From NCBI GenBank assembly GCA_964625225.1, contig CAZVAR010000013.1:1-44040 (forward strand): a stretch of 44,040 bases of DNA, read 5' to 3'. This stretch comes from CAZVAR01 sp964625225. Its GTDB lineage: Bacteria; Pseudomonadota; Alphaproteobacteria; JAJUGE01. The notes under the pieces are model-generated. The model made no database searches and had not been told where the DNA came from. It saw only the letters and a list, made by a program, of their open reading frames with translations. A program made the position numbers and the translations under genes. Shown one piece after another: positions 8,886 to 16,416 of the stretch; within the stretch, counting starts at the first letter, position 1; the number at the start of each line of letters is the position of its first letter.

Positions 8886-10168
8886 TCGTCGCGTTCCTGC
8901 TCGGCGGCATGCTGCTGCTGACAGCCCTCGGGCTGCCGCTCGTCTTCTCGATCCTCGGCGCCTCCGTCGCCACGCTGCTGATCTTCCGGCCCGGGCTGCC
9001 GCTGGAGATCACCGCGCAGTTCTTCGTCTCCGGCATCGAGCACCACCCGCTGCTGGCGCTGGCATTCTTCTTTCTGGCCGGCGAGCTGATGAATGCGGGC
9101 GGGATCACGAAGCGCATCGTCGATTTCGCCAATGCGCTGGTCGGGCACATCCGCGGCGGTCTGGCGCACGTCAACATCGTCAGCAGCATGCTGTTCGCCG
9201 GCATCTCCGGCTCCGCCGTCGCCGACACGGCGGCGCTCGGCTCGGTGCTGATCCCGGCGATGAAGCGTGCCGGCTATTCCGGGGCCTTCTCCGCGGCGGT
9301 GACGCAGACCTCCGCCGTGATCGGCCCGATCATCCCGCCCTCGATCCCGATGATCGTGTTCGCTGTGCTGGCGGAGACGTCGGTCGGCAAGCTGTTCGTG
9401 GCGGGCATCTTGCCCGGTGCCCTGATCGGCCTCGGCTTGATGGCGGTCGCCTATGCGATCAGCCGGCGCCGCGACTATCCCCGCGAGGCGGCGATCTCGT
9501 TCGAGCGGGTGCTGCACACCGGCTGGCGCGCACTGCCGGCGATCGTGGCCCCGGTGATCATCGTCGGCGGCGTCCTGGGCGGCGTCTTCACCGCGACCGA
9601 GGCCGGCACGGTGGCCGCCGCCTATTGCTTCGTCGTCGGCCGCTTCGTGCTGCGCGAGCTCGCCTGGGCGGACTGCTGGGAAGCGCTGGTGCGCGCCGCG
9701 ATCGGCACCGCGACCGTGCTGGTGATTTTGGGCGCGGCCACGATCTTCGCCTGGATCGTCGCGGAGCTGCAGGTCAGCACGGCGCTGGCCGAGCTGATGT
9801 TCGCGATCTCGCGCGAGCCCTGGGCCTTCCTGCTTATGCTCAATCTGTGCCTGCTGGTGATCGGCCTGTTCCTGGAGCCGCTGCCGGCCATGATCATCAT
9901 GGTGCCGATCTTCTTCCCGATCGCGGTCGAGCTGGGCATCGACCCGACCCATTTCGGGGTGATCGTCGTCGTCAACCTGCTGATCGGCCTGTGCACGCCC
10001 CCGGTCGGCGTGCTGATCTACATGAGCGCGGCGCTGGCCGAGACCCCGCCAGAGAAGGTGATCCGCGAGTCGCTGCCCTTCATCGGCGTGCTGGTCGGCG
10101 TGCTGCTGCTGGTCACCTACATCCCGGCCCTGACCCTGACCTTGGCCGAACTCGTCTACCCAACTTGA
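8882..10168 (+). CDS. dctM: TRAP transporter large permease DctM
   Basis: This is a 428-aa large membrane subunit that carries out sodium-driven transport. It has about 12 membrane segments. Family motifs include GISGSAVADTAALGSVLIP around residue 100, QTSAVIGPIIPPSIPM around residue 141, and EPLPAMIIMVPIFFP near residue 338, close to the sodium sites described for this family. The start is fixed by the ATGA overlap with dctQ. The downstream cyclase follows after 25 bases, so it is in the same operon. Confidence 0.93.
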   Translation: MIVAFLLGGMLLLTALGLPLVFSILGASVATLLIFRPGLPLEITAQFFVSGIEHHPLLALAFFFLAGELMNAGGITKRIVDFANALVGHIRGGLAHVNIVSSMLFAGISGSAVADTAALGSVLIPAMKRAGYSGAFSAAVTQTSAVIGPIIPPSIPMIVFAVLAETSVGKLFVAGILPGALIGLGLMAVAYAISRRRDYPREAAISFERVLHTGWRALPAIVAPVIIVGGVLGGVFTATEAGTVAAAYCFVVGRFVLRELAWADCWEALVRAAIGTATVLVILGAATIFAWIVAELQVSTALAELMFAISREPWAFLLMLNLCLLVIGLFLEPLPAMIIMVPIFFPIAVELGIDPTHFGVIVVVNLLIGLCTPPVGVLIYMSAALAETPPEKVIRESLPFIGVLVGVLLLVTYIPALTLTLAELVYPT

Positions 10169-10193
10169 CCCAACCGCATCGGAAGGACGGCCC

Positions 10194-10865
10194 ATGCCGC
10201 GTGTGATCGACCTTTCCACCCCGATCGTGACCAACCATTTCCGTTGGCCGGTCGAGCGCAGGCTGCACAAGAACCATCCCGAGGACGGCGTCCAGGCGAC
10301 CTGGGCCGGCTGGATCGTGCACGGCTTCACCCACATGGATTCGCCGCGCCATTTCGGGCCGGACGGGTTCACGACCGACTCCATTCCGCTCGACACCGTC
10401 GTCGGCGAGGCGGCGGTGGTGGACGTGCGCAGCGTCGGGGCGAACGCGCCGATCACCGAACGGGTCGTCCGCGAGGCCGGCGCGCATGTCCGCGAGGGGG
10501 ACATCGTGCTGATGCGGGCCGGCTGGGACAGGGTCGAGTCGATTGACACGCCGGCCTTCTGGGCCAATTCGCCGTGGATGACCCGTGAGGCCGCCGAGTG
10601 GCTGCGCGAACGCAAGATCAAGGCGATCGCCTACGACTTCCCGCAGGACTATTGCATCCGCAACTTCCTGACCAACGCGCCGCGGGCCCCGGCGGAGGAC
10701 TATGTCACGCATCAGGTGCTCTTGATGAACGGCATCATCATGTTCGAATATCTCTGCAACATGATGGAGATCCCCGGTCCGCGCACCTTCTTCGTCGGCC
10801 TGCCGCTGAAGCTCCCGGACAGCGACGGCGCCCCGGCGCGCGCGGTCGCGATCGAGGGGATTTGA
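10194..10865 (+). CDS. Cyclase-family (kynurenine formamidase-like) metal-dependent hydrolase
   Basis: This is a 223-aa protein of the cyclase/kynurenine formamidase family, which hydrolyses amide or ester (lactone) bonds with bound metal. The metal motif H-x-D-x-P-x-H is present as H47-M-D49-S-P-R-H53 after H43. The conserved YDFPQDY segment around residue 145 and the later H (YVTHQVLL) complete the site. It is the fourth gene after dctM and has a strong ribosome site (GGAAGGA). It probably opens a lactone or cleaves a conjugate of the imported acid, but the substrate is unknown. Confidence 0.85.
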   Translation: MPRVIDLSTPIVTNHFRWPVERRLHKNHPEDGVQATWAGWIVHGFTHMDSPRHFGPDGFTTDSIPLDTVVGEAAVVDVRSVGANAPITERVVREAGAHVREGDIVLMRAGWDRVESIDTPAFWANSPWMTREAAEWLRERKIKAIAYDFPQDYCIRNFLTNAPRAPAEDYVTHQVLLMNGIIMFEYLCNMMEIPGPRTFFVGLPLKLPDSDGAPARAVAIEGI

Positions 10866-11485
10866 CCGCGCCGCCCGACCCGGTTGCGGTCCTGCGGCAG
10901 GGCGTCGAGGCCGTCTGCCGCGTCGACCCGGATCTTGCCCGCATCCTGGCCGAGGCCGGGCCGCCGCCGCTGGAGCTGCGCGAGCCGGGCTTTCCGACCC
11001 TGCTGCGGGCGATCGTGGCACAGCAGGTCTCGGCGGCCGCGGCCCGTTCCATCTGGGGCCGCCTGACCGAGCGGGTCCGGCCGCTGACCGCGGACGGCTT
11101 CTTGGCCCTGTCCGAGGAGGAGGTGCGCGCGCTCGGCTTCAGCCGCCAGAAGATCGCCTACGGCCGCGGCCTTGCGGAGGCGGTCGTCTCCGGCCGGCTC
11201 GATCTCGCCGGGCTGGCCGCCCTCCCGGACGAGGAGGCGCTCGCCGCCCTGGTCGCCCTCAAGGGCATCGGCCGCTGGAGCGCCGAGGTCTATCTGCTGT
11301 TCGCGCTCGGCCGCCCGGACGTGCTGCCCGCCCAGGATCTCGCGGTCGCCGCCGCCGCGCAGCGCATCAAGGCGCTCCCGAAGCGGCCCACCCCGAGGGA
11401 ACTGCTCGCCCTGGCCGAACCCTGGCGCCCCTGGCGCAGCGCCGCATCCCTCCTGCTCTGGCACTACTACCGCACCGCACCGTGA
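10862..11485 (+). CDS. DNA-3-methyladenine glycosylase (AlkA-type HhH-GPD)
   Basis: This is a 207-aa base-excision-repair glycosylase that removes alkylated purines. The AIVAQQVSAAAA helix, the helix-hairpin-helix (LKGIGRWSAEVYL, residues ~132-145) and the catalytic Asp in PAQDLAV (about residue 159) are all present. The spacing between HhH and Asp is as in AlkA. It lacks the ~80-residue N-terminal domain of E. coli AlkA, as is usual for short bacterial forms. The start is a TTG that overlaps the stop of the preceding cyclase (TTGA), with a GAGGGG ribosome site. It is therefore coupled to a catabolic gene although its function is DNA repair. It converges on recD2 with a 16-base gap. Confidence 0.9.
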   Translation: MTAPPDPVAVLRQGVEAVCRVDPDLARILAEAGPPPLELREPGFPTLLRAIVAQQVSAAAARSIWGRLTERVRPLTADGFLALSEEEVRALGFSRQKIAYGRGLAEAVVSGRLDLAGLAALPDEEALAALVALKGIGRWSAEVYLLFALGRPDVLPAQDLAVAAAAQRIKALPKRPTPRELLALAEPWRPWRSAASLLLWHYYRTAP

Positions 11486-11501
11486 CCCGGCCCGGACGGG
11501 C

Positions 11502-13706
11502 TCAGCGGAGCCGGTCGCGCAGCAGGGAGCGGCGGACCGGGGCGGCGCGTTCGAGCGCGCGTTCGAGCGCGGCGGCGTCGCCGACCAGGACCACCAGCCG
11601 CCGCCCCCGGGTCACGGCCGTGTAGAGCAGCGTGCGATTCAGCATCCGGCCGTGCTGCGGCATGACCGGGATCACCACCGCCGGATATTCCGAGCCCTGC
11701 GCCTTGTGGATGCTGATCGCATAGGCGAGGCTCAGCCGCTCCAGCGCCTCGCCGGCATAGTCCGCGCCGCGGCCAGCGGCGAAGGCCACCCGCACGCGGC
11801 CCGCGTCCGGATCGACGGATACGACCGTGCCGAGATCGCCGTTGTAGATGTCGCGCTCGTAGTCGTTCTCGACCTGCATGACCCGGTCGCCCGTGCGGAA
11901 GCGCCAGCCGCCGCGATGGATTGCGGCGCCGGCGCCGCCGTTCAGCGCCCGCTGCAGCTCGAGATTGAGAGTGCGGGTGCCGACCGGTCCCTCGTTGGTG
12001 GGGCAGAGCACCTGCACGTCGCGGAGGGGATCGAGGCGGAAGCGGCGCGGGATCCGGTCGGTCGCCATCGTCACGATCTTGGCGAGCGCGTCGGCCGGGT
12101 CGCGTGCCGGCACGAAATGGAAGTCCGACTCCTCGGCCCGCGGCACCGGCTCCGGCACGGCGCCGGCTCGGATCGCATGGGCGGCGCGGATGATCCGGCT
12201 GCCGGCGCGCTGGCGGAATACCTCCTCCAGCCGGACACTCGCAACCGCCTGCGAGGCGAGAATGTCGGCCAGCACCTGACCGGGCCCGATCGAAGGGAGC
12301 TGGTCGGCGTCCCCCACCAGCAGCAGCGCCGCGCGGTCCGGGACGGCCTGGAGCAGGGCCGCCAGCAGCGGCAGGTCGACCATCGACGCCTCGTCCACGA
12401 TCACCAGGTCCGCGGGGAGCGGGTTGGCCGCGTCGCGGCCGAAGCGCTCCGCGACCGGGTCGTATTCGAGCAGCCGGTGCAGGGTCCTGGCCTCCAGCCC
12501 GGTGCAGTCGGCGAGCCGCTTGGCGGCACGGCCGGTGGGCGCGGCGAGCCGGATCGCGGTCCCGCGCCCGCGCAGGATGCGCACGACCACGTCGATCAGG
12601 AGCGTCTTGCCAACCCCGGGCCCGCCGGTCAGCACCGCGACCTTGGCCGCCAGCACGGCTGTGGCCGCCCGGCACTGGCTCTGCGACAGGGCGATGCCGT
12701 GCGCGTGCTCGACCGTCCGCACCGCATCGGCGGCGTCGAACGCGCCCCAGGGCGGCGGGCCGGCGGCGAGCCGGCGCAGGCGGGCGGCCACCTGCCGCTC
12801 GGCGGCATGCAGCGCGGCGGGGAAGAAGCAGGACCGGTCGGCCGCATCCGCCACCAGGTCGCCGGCCGCCACCAGGTCGGCCAGCGCCGCGTCGATCGTC
12901 GCACGCGGCAGCCGGAGCAGCGACCGGGCGCGCTCGACCAGGACCGCGCCGGGCAGCGCGCAATGGCCTTCGGCGGCGATCTCGCGGCCGAGCGCGTGGA
13001 GGATACCTGCGCGCGACCGCACCGGCGCGTCCGGGGCGATGCCGAGGCGCAGGGCGGCCGCATCCGCCTCGGCGAAACCGAAACCCGGCAGGTCGCGGGT
13101 GAGGCGGTAGGGATCGTCGCGGAGCAGCGCCACGGTCTCCGCGCCGTAGCGGTGCCAGAGCCGCATCGCCCGCGCCGCCCCGATGCCGAGATCGTTCAGG
13201 GCGGCGACGGTCTCGCGGGCCGCCTTCTGCTCGCTCCAGGCCTCGGCGATACGCCGCGCCCGCGCCGCCCCGATCCCGGGCACCTCGCGCAGCCGGTGCG
13301 GTTCGCGCTCGATCACCTCCAGCACGCGTTCGCCGAACGCGGCGACCAGCCGCCGGGCATAGCGCTCGCCGATGCCCTTGATCAGCCCGCCGGCGAGGCA
13401 GGCTTCCACCCCCGAGCCGTCGGAGGCCAGCGAGGAGGCAAGGGACTCCGCCCGGAACTGCAGGCCGTGGCCGGGATCCTTCACCCAGCGGCCGCGTGCC
13501 GCGATCGTCTCGCCGGGCACGATGCCGGGACCGTACCCGACCACGGTCACGGGCCGGCGCTGTCCCGGCATGCGGGCACGCAGGACGCAGAAGCCGCTGC
13601 CCGGATTGGCGTAGACAACGCGCTCGACGACAGCTCCGGTCAGTGCTTCGGCGTCGGTGGGCGCGGTCGCGGTGTCCCGGGTGCCGATATGGGCGATCTT
13701 GGGCAT
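11502..13706 (-). CDS. recD2: RecD2-type SF1 DNA helicase
   Basis: This is a 734-aa RecD2 helicase (5'-3' DNA unwinding, not part of a RecBCD complex). It has an N-terminal OB-like domain (residues ~15-90) and tandem HhH segments (LIKGIGERYARRLV, VPGIGAARARRIAEAW). The SF1 core has Walker A GGPGVGKT near residue 361, Walker B VIVDEASMVD near 435, GDADQLPSIGPG (motif III), and the UvrD-like end (SIHKAQGSEYPAVVIP, YTAVTRGRR). I prefer the ATG at 13706; an in-frame ATG at 13805 would add 33 low-complexity residues. It is the last gene of a same-strand run with a small unknown gene, ssb and the annealing-like gene. It probably helps recombination or replication-fork repair. Confidence 0.9.
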   Translation of the reverse strand: MPKIAHIGTRDTATAPTDAEALTGAVVERVVYANPGSGFCVLRARMPGQRRPVTVVGYGPGIVPGETIAARGRWVKDPGHGLQFRAESLASSLASDGSGVEACLAGGLIKGIGERYARRLVAAFGERVLEVIEREPHRLREVPGIGAARARRIAEAWSEQKAARETVAALNDLGIGAARAMRLWHRYGAETVALLRDDPYRLTRDLPGFGFAEADAAALRLGIAPDAPVRSRAGILHALGREIAAEGHCALPGAVLVERARSLLRLPRATIDAALADLVAAGDLVADAADRSCFFPAALHAAERQVAARLRRLAAGPPPWGAFDAADAVRTVEHAHGIALSQSQCRAATAVLAAKVAVLTGGPGVGKTLLIDVVVRILRGRGTAIRLAAPTGRAAKRLADCTGLEARTLHRLLEYDPVAERFGRDAANPLPADLVIVDEASMVDLPLLAALLQAVPDRAALLLVGDADQLPSIGPGQVLADILASQAVASVRLEEVFRQRAGSRIIRAAHAIRAGAVPEPVPRAEESDFHFVPARDPADALAKIVTMATDRIPRRFRLDPLRDVQVLCPTNEGPVGTRTLNLELQRALNGGAGAAIHRGGWRFRTGDRVMQVENDYERDIYNGDLGTVVSVDPDAGRVRVAFAAGRGADYAGEALERLSLAYAISIHKAQGSEYPAVVIPVMPQHGRMLNRTLLYTAVTRGRRLVVLVGDAAALERALERAAPVRRSLLRDRLR

Positions 13707-13833
13707 TTTCGGTGCTGCCGCGGCGCGGAAGGCGCCCCCGGGGGCGCGGCCGTCCCGGCCGCATTCGCGGCGCGTGCGGCGGGAAAAGGAGCGAGGGGCG
13801 GGCACGTCCCCGTGCTCCCGTAAGGGATGCCTC

Positions 13834-14160
13834 TCAGCCTGCGTCGCGGCCGTCGGCGCGGCGGCGCGCCCATTCCGCGTCCGCCCACAGCGTGTCGGCG
13901 ACGGACTCGATCTTCCGGGCCAGGCCGGCGGCGATGTCCGGCTGCACCAGACTATCGAGCTCGGCCGCCAGCGACTTGGCGCGGGCGTGGACCCAAAGGG
14001 CGAAGTGGCGCTCGCACTCAGCGGACTGCCAGTACCAGTCGGGCATCCGCTCCTGCGCCGCTTCCAGCTCGCGCTCCCAGCTCCGGCGCGTGAACAGGCC
14101 GCTCGGCGAGCGACTCAGGACATCGCCGCAGGTTTCCAAATCGGTCGCGTCTTTCGGCAT
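13834..14160 (-). CDS. Small hypothetical protein
   Basis: I do not recognise this 108-aa ORF. It is predicted helical and charged, with a Trp-rich middle (SWERELEAAQERMPDWYW) and no signal peptide, membrane segment or cysteine pair motif. It lies between ssb and recD2 on the same strand, 127 bases before recD2 and 161 bases after ssb. It could be an accessory part of the recombination block. The ribosome site is weak (GGGA). Its coding nature rests on the open frame, its placement in the gap and its normal amino-acid composition. Confidence 0.55.
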   Translation of the reverse strand: MPKDATDLETCGDVLSRSPSGLFTRRSWERELEAAQERMPDWYWQSAECERHFALWVHARAKSLAAELDSLVQPDIAAGLARKIESVADTLWADAEWARRRADGRDAG

Positions 14161-14250
14161 GGGCTCGTCCCGGGGGTCAGGGCCTGGGGTATGCGGTCGT
14201 CGTCATGCGGGTCGCGTCCGTGGCCCGGGCGGCCTCGCGGTTCGGGAGCG

Positions 14251-14280
14251 CGTCGCGCCTCCGCCCGATGAGGCGCGACG
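14251..14280. repeat. Perfect 10-bp inverted repeat after ssb
   Basis: The sequence CGTCGCGCCT (14251-14260) is followed by a 10-base loop and its exact reverse complement AGGCGCGACG (14271-14280). It lies about 40 bases beyond the end of ssb. There is no T-run on either side, so it is not a classic intrinsic terminator. It could stabilise the ssb mRNA end or weaken read-through to the genes downstream. Confidence 0.5.
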
Positions 14281-14321
14281 ATGAGTCGGGCCGGGCGACG
14301 AATCGGCGGCGGGCATAGGCT

Positions 14322-14768
14322 TCAGAACGGCAGGTCGTCGTCGAGCTCGACCGGCGCCGGGCCGGCCCTGCGGCCCGAACGTTGCCGTGGCACCTCCTCG
14401 GCGCCCGCCGGCACCGGTTCCGGCTCCGGTGCGCGCGCCTCGCCGCTGCGGCCACGGAGCAGCTTCAGGCGGCTGTTGAAGCGGTCGAGCACCACTTCGG
14501 TCACGCTGTGCTCGCGACCGTCCTTCTCGTATCGGCGGGTGCGGATCTGGCCTTCGACGGCGAGCATGGTGCCCTTGGCCGCCTGCTTCTCCAGCAGCTC
14601 GACCAGCTTCTCGTCCCAGACCACGACGCGATGCCACTCGGTTCGCTCCTCGCCCTTCACGTAATCGGAGGTGGCGAGGCTGAGGGTGGCGACCCGTGTG
14701 CCGCCGGCGACGGTCGCGATCTGCGGGTCGCGGCCGAGGCGGCCGACGGCGATGAAGCGCTGGTACAT
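14322..14768 (-). CDS. ssb: Single-stranded DNA-binding protein (accessory SSB)
   Basis: This is a 148-aa SSB. The OB-fold runs from residue 1 to about 105 (FIAVGRLGRDPQIATVAGG, WHRVVVWDEKLVELLEKQ, GTMLAVEGQIRTRRYEKDG). A short Pro/Glu-rich linker follows, and it ends in the acidic tip DDDLPF that binds partner proteins. The start has AAGGA 7 bases upstream. It is 31 bases after the annealing-like gene on the same strand, so the two form an operon. It is shorter than typical housekeeping alphaproteobacterial SSBs, and its gene company suggests an accessory SSB dedicated to recombination. Whether the genome has another ssb cannot be seen here. Confidence 0.93.
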   Translation of the reverse strand: MYQRFIAVGRLGRDPQIATVAGGTRVATLSLATSDYVKGEERTEWHRVVVWDEKLVELLEKQAAKGTMLAVEGQIRTRRYEKDGREHSVTEVVLDRFNSRLKLLRGRSGEARAPEPEPVPAGAEEVPRQRSGRRAGPAPVELDDDLPF

Positions 14769-14799
14769 GGGTCTGTCCTTGCTGAAGGGGGGCCGCGGG

Positions 14800-15615
14800 T
14801 CAGGCGGCGCTGCGCCGGGCGGCGTCGCGCTTCTGGATCTCGGCCTTCTTCTGCGAGAAGAAGCTGATGATCCGCATCTGTGCACCCTTGTCGACCAGGG
14901 CGATGTCGCGGAGCCGGGCCGAGACGCCGCCGCGCCACAGCTCGTCGAGACCGTCCATGTCCTCGACCGCGGCCAGCTTCTCCTTGACCTCGGCCTCGAA
15001 CCTCCCGATCGCCTCGGGCCGGGTCTCCGGGTTCTCGCGGGCCTGCCAATAGGCTTCGGATTCCTCGCGATACTTGGAGTCGTCGAACTGGCCCATATGC
15101 ACGTCGGCGCCGAGGCCGAGCTGCAGCAGGCATTTGCCGAGGGCGTCGGTGACCGACATCTTGAAGCACTCGTCGTCGGGCGCCTCGACGCCGTCGCGGC
15201 GGCGGCGGATCATCTCGGTGCCGCCCCATTGCGGGCCGGTCCAGCGAATCTCGCCGTCCTCGGGATCGCGCCACCAAACCCTAACGCAGACGAACACCAT
15301 CCGCTCGGCGATGGTCCAGTCGAGTTGCTCGTAGCCCCAGCCCTTGCCGATCGGACCGAAGGTCTCAGTCATGATCTGCAGCCGCCAAGTCGGGTCGATC
15401 TGGGTGCCGCGAAAGCCGCCCGCGCGGGTGAAGGGCTTGGTCGCACGCGGGTCGGTGCGCTTGAGCTGGTTCCAGAAGCGGAGATTCTCGTCGTGCGGCG
15501 TCGGCTTGGGAGCGCCCGGCACCCGGCGCCGTGCAGCCGCGCCGCCGCGGACCGCCTTGACGGGCACGGCGCCCTCGACGGCCGGTGCGGCGCCTTTCAC
15601 TGTCGATTTCGACAT
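14800..15615 (-). CDS. Phage-type recombination protein, probable single-strand annealing protein
   Basis: This 271-aa protein resembles a group of phage proteins found in recombination modules. It has a W-x2-hK-x-TDP-x3-TK block (W48, TDP 54-56, TK 59-60), a GGFRGTQIDPTW block and ETFGPIGKGWGYE. It then has a helical region TDALGKCLLQLGLGADVH and the hallmark FDDSKY (177-182). The layout (an FGP..GWGYE core followed by a TDA-x-K helix) recalls ERF/Rad52-like annealing proteins, but I cannot place it in a named superfamily. The first 40 residues are basic and unstructured; the C-terminal 60 are helical and charged. The start at 15615 has AAGGA at a good distance. It sits directly before ssb. 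Function in DNA annealing is inferred. Confidence 0.65.
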   Translation of the reverse strand: MSKSTVKGAAPAVEGAVPVKAVRGGAAARRRVPGAPKPTPHDENLRFWNQLKRTDPRATKPFTRAGGFRGTQIDPTWRLQIMTETFGPIGKGWGYEQLDWTIAERMVFVCVRVWWRDPEDGEIRWTGPQWGGTEMIRRRRDGVEAPDDECFKMSVTDALGKCLLQLGLGADVHMGQFDDSKYREESEAYWQARENPETRPEAIGRFEAEVKEKLAAVEDMDGLDELWRGGVSARLRDIALVDKGAQMRIISFFSQKKAEIQKRDAARRSAA

Positions 15616-16095
15616 CCGATCCATCCTTGACTGATGCGAGGGCCGCGGCGCCACCATCCGGACGCGCCGGTCCGTTCAGGAGCAGGGCGTCGCGGCGGTG
15701 CGTGCATTCTTCCCGGCGGCGCGGCTCGGCACCGCGGAAATATGGTAAAGACGCGGATGTCATGCAAGAACAAAATACGAACAAAGCAGCATCAAGTAGT
15801 CACGCTCCGCCACCGCGGTCCGATGTTCAAAGAACTCGGCGGCGGTCACGCAGGGATGCCCGGTCGGTCGACTCCTTGGCGGTCGCGCCGATTACCTGGA
15901 TCTGTCGTCGCGAGCGGGTCACGAGAGTCGGAACCGGACGAAGCGACTTGCGACGATTCCGACATTTAAATCTGGGAACGGAATCCCCATCTAGATTTTT
16001 CCGGGCCTGTGTGACGTTCTCGCCGGCCGTCGCGGTCGCGCGGCGGCGCGGTCCGCACTGCGTTGCGCCCGGCAAGAAGATCAACGGAGGGGATC
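15616..16095. other. Divergent intergenic region of the recombination module
   Basis: This 480-base gap separates the annealing-like gene (minus) from the small plus-strand gene. It is richer in A/T than its surroundings in two patches, 15740-15800 and 15960-16000. The first holds the LexA-type box. The second holds an interrupted inverted repeat AAATCT (15968-15973) / AGATTT (15993-15998), with an inner GGGA/TCCC pair and a following T5. That repeat could be a regulatory hairpin or operator for the small gene. A 75-codon ORF at 15742-15969 lacks convincing support and I do not call it. Confidence 0.5.
15768..15782. promoter_or_regulatory. LexA-type SOS box (GTTC-N7-GTTC)
   Basis: A perfect GAAC-N7-GAAC direct repeat (15768-15771 and 15779-15782) reads GTTC-N7-GTTC on the minus strand, the known LexA site of many alphaproteobacteria. 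It lies in an AT-richer part of the 480-base gap, 153 bases upstream of the annealing-like gene start and 314 bases upstream of the plus-strand small gene. No convincing -35/-10 pair could be assigned around it. By simple base counting a match in this gap would arise by chance about 1-2 times in 100. Confidence 0.55.
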
Positions 16096-16407
16096 GTGAC
16101 CTATCTGCCGATGATCGAGCTGACGCCGCAGGTGTCGATGCTGCTGTCGCGGGGCGCGCTCCGGCTGCAGCCCGGCCAGTGGGTCCGCGGGGCCGACGGC
16201 CGCACCGGCCGCTATCTGCGGACCAACCCGAAGACGGGCGTCAACTATTTCAGCTGGGTCCGGCCGGACGACGACTGGGAGAGCCAGTCGCAGCGCTTCC
16301 ACCGCGCCTGCGTCAAGGGCTATGTCGGCCGGTACGGGGCGTTCTACGCGCCCGAGCACCCGGTGCCGGCGCGGCGCCAGCCGGCGAGGCTGGCGCGGGC
16401 GGCCTGA
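16096..16407 (+). CDS. Small hypothetical protein within recombination module
   Basis: This encodes a 103-aa unrecognised protein starting at a GTG with a strong ribosome site (GGAGGGG, 5 bases upstream). It is basic, with a compact central part (LQPGQWVRGADGRTGRYLR, then NYFSWVRPDDDW and FHRACVKGYVGRYGAFY) rich in Trp, Tyr and Arg, which would suit a small nucleic-acid-binding or SH3-like fold. This is a guess from composition. It has no signal or membrane segment. It runs against its neighbours and ends 10 bases from the stop of the YqaJ-type gene. Its location inside the recombination block suggests a related role. Confidence 0.6.
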   Translation: MTYLPMIELTPQVSMLLSRGALRLQPGQWVRGADGRTGRYLRTNPKTGVNYFSWVRPDDDWESQSQRFHRACVKGYVGRYGAFYAPEHPVPARRQPARLARAA

Positions 16408-16416
16408 CCCGGCGGC

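Noticed and set aside
8783..10621. 612-codon open frame on the minus strand across dctQ/dctM
   Set aside because: It is antisense to dctQ and dctM, with Asp/Gln/His/Arg-rich low-complexity composition typical of shadow frames in GC-rich genes, and no domain.
15742..15969. 75-codon ORF starting just upstream of the LexA-type box
   Set aside because: There is no convincing ribosome site, a poor composition, and it would run through the regulatory site.
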